This document shows positions 59,195-64,000 of a stretch of 64,000 nucleotides of DNA, one piece after another (the first letter of the stretch is position 1; each line of letters opens with the position of its first letter). The stretch is from positions 1-64,000 of the forward strand of contig NZ_BNBD01000011.1 of assembly GCF_014654785.1 (NCBI RefSeq). The letters are read 5' to 3'. The notes beneath the pieces are model-generated. The model was not told the origin of the DNA, did not search any database, and saw nothing but the letters and a program-made list of their open reading frames with translations. The position numbers and the translations under genes were made by a program. Source of the DNA: Streptomyces mashuensis. GTDB taxonomy: Bacteria; Actinomycetota; Actinomycetes; Streptomycetales; Streptomycetaceae.

Positions 59195-59947
59195 CTACTT
59201 CACGGGAAGGTGATATGCGGCACGGAACCGCTCGGCGAGCATCACCACGTCCGCCGTCTCGACGGGGCAACCACCCGCGTAGAACGTCCGCGAGACGACC
59301 AGCACGCAGTGCCCGGGGACGCCGCCGAGCGCCAGCGTCTCCTCGGCGAGTCCGGGGCGGGCCCCGACCTCCTCGGTGACGTTGTCCACGACCAGGTCGA
59401 TGGCGGCCATCCGCTCGACCACGCCACGGCCCGCCAGCGGCCCCTCCTCGGGCAGCATCACGGGCGTACGGCCGGTGAGCGCCAGGGGCTCCCAGGAGGT
59501 GGACAGCATGCAGGGCTCGCCCTGCGACCGGAACAGGTAGTCGGTGCGCATCACACGGTCGCCCGGCGCGATCCGCAGCCGCCGCGCGATCGCCACGTCG
59601 GCGGCCTGCTGCTCGCTGCTCGACTCCCAGGTCCCCTTGACCCGCTCGTCGGCCTGCTCCTGCCGGAACGGCGTGGACTCCCCCACGCCGCGGTACCCGG
59701 TCCGCACCACGGGCCGCGGCACGGGCTGCTCCCGCACGTACGTCCCCGACCCGGACCGCCCCTCCACCAGCCCCTCGGCCATCAGTACCTTCCGGGCCTC
59801 CAGGGCCACGGTGTCGGACACCCCGTACTGCTCCCGGATGCGCGCCTGGGACGGCAACCGGGTGTGCGGGGGCAGTTCACCGGCGACGATCTTCTGCCGC
59901 AGATCGCCGGCGACACGGAGGTATGCGGGCTGGTCACCGAAGGCCAC
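59195..59947 (-). CDS. GntR family transcriptional regulator (UTRA-type)
   Basis: A 250-residue regulator. The N-terminal winged HTH is AGDLRQKIVAGELPPHTRLPSQARIREQYGVSDTVALEARKVLMAEGLVEGRSGSGTYV. The C-terminal UTRA ligand domain includes VMRTDYLFRSQGEPCMLSTSWEPLALTG and RTFYAGGCPVETADVVMLAERFRA. The start is GTG 59947 because GGGAG lies five bases upstream and the protein then begins AFGDQPAYLRV, as in related Streptomyces regulators. It may control the adjacent permease or a distant operon; the ligand is unknown. Confidence 0.88.
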   Translation of the reverse strand: MAFGDQPAYLRVAGDLRQKIVAGELPPHTRLPSQARIREQYGVSDTVALEARKVLMAEGLVEGRSGSGTYVREQPVPRPVVRTGYRGVGESTPFRQEQADERVKGTWESSSEQQAADVAIARRLRIAPGDRVMRTDYLFRSQGEPCMLSTSWEPLALTGRTPVMLPEEGPLAGRGVVERMAAIDLVVDNVTEEVGARPGLAEETLALGGVPGHCVLVVSRTFYAGGCPVETADVVMLAERFRAAYHLPVK

Positions 59948-60203
59948 GTCCACTCCCAAGGGGTTGACAGTGCGCAACAGCTTGGCAACGGTCGGTTGCG
60001 GTCCGCAACCTCTGGCCAACACACTCCGTAACGTCACACGACGCAGCTCATCCCTGCCGACCGCAAGATCCACGGCACATGCGGAACGCACGCGACGACG
60101 GCACTTCCGCCACGCAGCGTCACCGAACCAGCCGTCCGGCCGGGAACGGGGCGTCCCCCGCAAAAGGGTGCTCTCCCCACTCTCCGATCGCTACGGTTGA
60201 GCC

Positions 60204-60773
60204 ATGACCGCTCTGCCCGACTGGATGCGGCCGCCCCGCGAAGAGGGCTGGCTCGCGGACGACCTGGATCACCTGCCGGAAGCGCCTCGCCACACCGAGC
60301 TGATCGACGGAGTTCTCATCTTGATGATGTCCCCGCAGCGTTGGTGGCACGGCGAGATCGTCGACTCGCTCAAGTCCGCCCTGAAGGAGGTCGCCCCCTC
60401 CGGCTTCCGGGTCGGCCGGGAAATGACCGTCCGTCTCGACGAGCGCAACCGGCCCGAGCCCGACCTCGTGGTGACGACGGCACCCTTCGTCCCCGACGTC
60501 ACGTGGTTCGCCCCGGAGGACGTCCAGCTCGTCGTCGAGGTCGTCTCCCCCGAGTCCGCCCACCGCGACCGCGCCGTCAAGCCGCGCAAGTACGCCGAGG
60601 CCGGCATCCCGCACTACTGGTGCGTCGAGGAGGAGAACGGCGCCCCGGTGGTGCACGTCTTCGAGCTGGAGAAGGAGTGCAGGCAGTACGCCCCGGCCGG
60701 CATCTTCCGCGAGCAGCTGAAGCGCCCGGTGCCCTTCGAGATCGCCATCGATCTCGACGCGCTGGTGGGCTGA
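60204..60773 (+). CDS. Uma2 family (PD-(D/E)XK-like) protein
   Basis: A 189-residue Uma2/DUF820 protein: EAPRHTELIDGVLILMMSPQRWWHGEIVD, RPEPDLVVTTAPF, and VQLVVEVVSPESAHRDRAVKPRKYAEAGIPHYWCVEEENG. The core acidic residues and the Lys of the PD-(D/E)XK fold are present. It is a more typical member than the 52534-53118 copy. ATG 60204 is the start. A strong hairpin follows. Function unknown; such genes are multicopy in Streptomyces. Confidence 0.88.
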   Translation: MTALPDWMRPPREEGWLADDLDHLPEAPRHTELIDGVLILMMSPQRWWHGEIVDSLKSALKEVAPSGFRVGREMTVRLDERNRPEPDLVVTTAPFVPDVTWFAPEDVQLVVEVVSPESAHRDRAVKPRKYAEAGIPHYWCVEEENGAPVVHVFELEKECRQYAPAGIFREQLKRPVPFEIAIDLDALVG

Positions 60774-60785
60774 CCCCGCACACGC

Positions 60786-60822
60786 CGACGGGGCCGGACC
60801 GCAGAGCGGTCCGGCCCCGTCG
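60786..60822. terminator. Perfect 17-bp stem terminator between convergent genes
   Basis: CGACGGGGCCGGACCGC and its complement pair perfectly around loop AGA, 12 bases after the Uma2 stop and 21 before the end of ychF. Confidence 0.85.
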
Positions 60823-60843
60823 CGCAGAGGGGTCCGTCGGGCC

Positions 60844-61932
<1,089 letters not shown>

Positions 61933-62097
61933 GTGGCGACTTCCCGTACAAGAGAGGAGGTGTGGGCGGTCCCCCAGTCTACGGGGCCGGGCCGCGGGCA
62001 CGCCCCGTCCGGAGGACGGGGCGAACACACGGCCAAGGGGGGTGCACCGGCGTGTCCCACGCCACATTCCGGCCGGGCCCCGACCTAGGTTGGTCGG
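61933..62097. promoter_or_regulatory. Divergent intergenic region ychF / membrane gene
   Basis: A 165-bp gap between divergent genes, GC-rich, with a ribosome site near ychF (GGGAAG). A -10-like CCTAGGTTGG lies close to the GTG at 62098, suggesting a short or absent leader there. No operator seen. Confidence 0.35.
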
Positions 62098-62703
62098 GTG
62101 GAGCAACCGAGCACGCGCATCCCTCAGCGCAAGGTCCGCCGCGGAGCCGACGTGCCCCGCCCCTCCGCGCCCGTCGGGCAGCGGCCCGGCGCCGCCGCGC
62201 CCCGTACCCGGCCGGGCTCCCCGCCGTCCCTGCTGCGCCGGCTGCCCCGGCCCCGGCTCACCGCGCTGGGCAGCGGCCTGCTCACCGCCCTGGCGATGCT
62301 GGGCGCCGGCACGCTCGACGCGCGCCTGCTGGGCGGCTCGCCGCGCGTCTACGGCGTGTTGTTCGTGCTGGCCAGCGCCGCCTGCGCGCTGTGGGTGCGG
62401 CCGGTCGACCTGATGACCGCGCCGGTCAGCGTGCCCATCGCGTTCGCCGTCGGGGCCGTGCCGCTCAGCGACGGGACGTCCGGCCTCGGCGGCCGGGTGA
62501 TGAGCCTGGTGACGCTGCTCTCGCTGAACGCCGCCTGGCTCTACGCGGGCACGCTGCTGGCCGGGCTGATCGCCCTGGTCCGGCGGGTCGCGCTGATCAG
62601 GGAGCGACGCAGGGAACGGCTCCGGCAGCGGCGGCAGCGGCCATCGCGGCCCCCACGATCCCCGCGTTGTTCTCCAGGCGGGCGGGGACGATTCCGGCCC
62701 TGA
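62098..62703 (+). CDS. DUF6542-like membrane protein
   Basis: A 201-residue protein with an Arg/Pro-rich N-terminus and four membrane helices: LTALGSGLLTALAMLGAG, VYGVLFVLASAACALWV, APVSVPIAFAVGAVPLS and VTLLSLNAAWLYAGTLLAGLIALV. The C-terminus is strongly basic (RERRRERLRQRRQRPSRPP). It matches the small membrane proteins next to ppgK/ychF in Streptomyces (family name from memory). Its last 107 bases overlap the 3' end of the convergent ppgK gene, so the tail may be extended artificially. GTG 62098 is the start. Function unknown. Confidence 0.75.
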   Translation: MEQPSTRIPQRKVRRGADVPRPSAPVGQRPGAAAPRTRPGSPPSLLRRLPRPRLTALGSGLLTALAMLGAGTLDARLLGGSPRVYGVLFVLASAACALWVRPVDLMTAPVSVPIAFAVGAVPLSDGTSGLGGRVMSLVTLLSLNAAWLYAGTLLAGLIALVRRVALIRERRRERLRQRRQRPSRPPRSPRCSPGGRGRFRP

Positions 62704-63445
62704 CGCCCTCGATCAGCGGCAGGAACTTCTCCGCCTTGCGGCTGACGCCGCCGCCGATCACGAACAGCTCGGGCGAGAACAGCATCTCCACGTGGGCCAG
62801 GTAGCGGCTCACCCGCTTGGCCCAGCGGCTCCAGCTGAGGTCCTCGTCCTCCTTGACCCGGGTCGAGGCGCGCTTCTCCGCGTCGTGGCCCTGGAGCTCC
62901 AGGTGGCCCAGCTCGGTGTTGGGCACGAGCGTGCCGCCGCTGAAGACGGCGCTGCCGATGCCCGTGCCGAACGTCAGCACGATCACCGTGCCGTGCCGGC
63001 CGCGGCCCGCGCCGAACGACATCTCGGCCAGGCCGGCCGCGTCGGCATCGTTGAGGAGCGTCACGGGCGCGCCGCCCAGCCGCTCGGAGAGCAGCCCCCC
63101 GGCGTCCCGGCCGATCCAGCTCTTGTCGACATTTGCAGCGGTACGGGTCTCCCCGCCGACGACGACGCCGGGGAAGGTCACCCCGACGGGCGTCCCCGCG
63201 CCGGAGTGGCCGGAGTGGCCGAAGTGGTCGGCGACCTCCCGTACGCACGCCGCGACCGCCTCCGGCGTGGCCGGGTGCGGGGTGAGGACCTTGAACCGCT
63301 CGGCGGTGAGCTCGCCGCGCGCCAGGTCGACCGGCGCGCCCTTGATGCCCGAGCCGCCGATGTCGATGCCCAGGACGGCGGGCACGCCCCGGGGCGTGCC
63401 CGCGGCGGCGGATCCGGTGTCCGTAGCCTCCGTGACAATGGCCAT
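62597..63445 (-). CDS. ppgK: Polyphosphate glucokinase
   Basis: A 282-residue ROK-family kinase. It phosphorylates glucose using polyphosphate or ATP, feeding glycolysis and linking glucose use to polyphosphate stores. Features: VLGIDIGGSGIKGAPVDL (phosphate 1 region), LLNDADAAGLAEMSFGAG with the catalytic Asp in LNDADAA, and VLTFGTGIGSAVFSGGTLVPNTELGHLEL (phosphate 2). The actinobacterial PpgK hallmark SWSRWAKRVSRYL is present near residue 200. ATG 63445 starts it. The 3' end overlaps the membrane gene. Confidence 0.92.
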   Translation of the reverse strand: MAIVTEATDTGSAAAGTPRGVPAVLGIDIGGSGIKGAPVDLARGELTAERFKVLTPHPATPEAVAACVREVADHFGHSGHSGAGTPVGVTFPGVVVGGETRTAANVDKSWIGRDAGGLLSERLGGAPVTLLNDADAAGLAEMSFGAGRGRHGTVIVLTFGTGIGSAVFSGGTLVPNTELGHLELQGHDAEKRASTRVKEDEDLSWSRWAKRVSRYLAHVEMLFSPELFVIGGGVSRKAEKFLPLIEGVRAGIVPARLENNAGIVGAAMAAAAAAGAVPCVAP

Positions 63446-63497
63446 ACGGCCACGCTACGGCGGTACGGCCCGCTCCACCGCCCGAACCGCGGCGGGA

Positions 63498-64000
63498 TCA
63501 GCCCTGCGAGGCGTCCCCGTCGGCCGGGCCCGCGGCCAGCTCAGCGGCCTCGGTGCGCAGGTCGCGGCGCAGCTCCTTGGGCAGCGAGAAGGTGATGCTC
63601 TCCTCGGCGGCGCGGATCACCTCGACGTCGCCGAAACCGCGCGCGGCGAGCCACTCCAGCACGCCCTCCACGAGGATCTCGGGGACGGAGGCGCCGGAGG
63701 TGACGCCGACGGTGGTCACGCCCTCCAGCCACGCCTCGTCGATCTCCTCGGCGTAGTCGACGAGGTGCGCGTCGCGGGCGCCGGCGCCGAGGGCGACCTC
63801 GACGAGCCGGACGGAGTTGGAGGAGTTCTTGGAGCCGACGACGATGACGAGGTCGGCCTCGGCGCCCATCTGCTTGACGGCCGTCTGGCGGTTCTGCGTG
63901 GCGTAGCAGATGTCGTCGCTGGGCGGGGAGAGGAGGTTGGGGAAGCGCTCCTTGAGCGCGCCCACGGTCTCCATCGTCTCGTCCACCGAAAGAGTGGTCT
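63498..64000 (-). CDS. ispH: 4-hydroxy-3-methylbut-2-enyl diphosphate reductase, partial (C-terminal)
   Basis: The gene runs off the right edge, so only the last 166 residues are visible. They contain ERFPNLLSPPSDDICYATQNRQTAV, VVGSKNSSNSVRLVEVAL, and VTTVGVTSGASVPEILVEGVLEWL. SPPSDDICYATQNRQ includes one of the Cys that bind the 4Fe-4S cluster, and the GSKNSSNS and SGASVPE segments bind diphosphate. IspH makes IPP and DMAPP in the last step of the MEP isoprenoid pathway. Its position next to ppgK is as in other Streptomyces. The start lies outside the window. Confidence 0.93.
   Translation of the reverse strand, partial: TTLSVDETMETVGALKERFPNLLSPPSDDICYATQNRQTAVKQMGAEADLVIVVGSKNSSNSVRLVEVALGAGARDAHLVDYAEEIDEAWLEGVTTVGVTSGASVPEILVEGVLEWLAARGFGDVEVIRAAEESITFSLPKELRRDLRTEAAELAAGPADGDASQG

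Overview
The window is about 72% G+C, with strongly GC-biased codon use, many GTG starts and ATGA/GTGA stop-start overlaps. Together with mycothiol synthesis (mshB), repeated oligopeptide ABC operons, XRE-DUF397 pairs, a SpoIIE-type phosphatase with anti-sigma-like ATPases and polyphosphate glucokinase, this identifies a Streptomyces chromosome. Gene content and order (mshB at one end, ispH at the other) match from memory a core-chromosome segment of Streptomyces, with accessory genes concentrated between about 18.6 and 34.8 kb.

Layout. 0.1-4.5 kb: a repeat-rich membrane-anchored protein, a small membrane protein, mshB and a 64-aa membrane protein, all on the minus strand. 4.8-12.9 kb: a DPP-IV-type S9 peptidase, then a five-gene peptide ABC operon (permease, lipoprotein, permease, two ATPases) on the plus strand. 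13.0-18.6 kb: a second five-gene peptide ABC operon converging on it. 18.8-20.4 kb: a small protein, a membrane-anchored protein and an HTTM-like membrane protein. This trio resembles SdpA/SdpB-type peptide-maturation cassettes and is the best candidate here for an undescribed system. 20.4-24.5 kb: a self-regulated-looking TetR unit, a stand-alone condensation-domain protein and an FAD monooxygenase. 24.6-26.7 kb: a scar region with a TetR gene, the wreck of a short-chain dehydrogenase, a 125-bp tandem duplication and a regulator lacking its HTH. 26.7-29.9 kb: coupled tiny genes, an XRE-DUF397-DUF397 set (one DUF397 gene has a TTA codon) and an S41 peptidase. 30-34.8 kb: SnoaL-like proteins, a DapA-family aldolase, a HAD hydrolase, RidA, and MarR with a paired SMR efflux pump.

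34.9-40.7 kb is a third peptide ABC operon, a close paralogue of the second. It is followed by typA, an orphan solute-binding protein carrying a low-complexity insert, a three-gene succinate dehydrogenase/fumarate reductase operon, a TPM-domain protein and a Uma2-family protein. 53-57 kb holds a PAS-GAF-SpoIIE-ATPase regulator beside an anti-sigma-like ATPase related to its own C-terminus, with three 20-bp tandem repeats between them, then NUDIX and SPOR-like genes. The right end has an amino-acid permease, a GntR regulator, a second Uma2 protein, ychF, a DUF6542-like membrane protein, ppgK and the 3' part of ispH.

Together the genes describe a saprophytic actinomycete that imports and digests peptides with three Opp systems and a dipeptidyl peptidase, keeps mycothiol as its thiol buffer, and has several small regulator-effector cassettes. 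No rRNA, tRNA, CRISPR array or complete insertion sequence was seen. Functions are assigned by reading motifs, without database searches.
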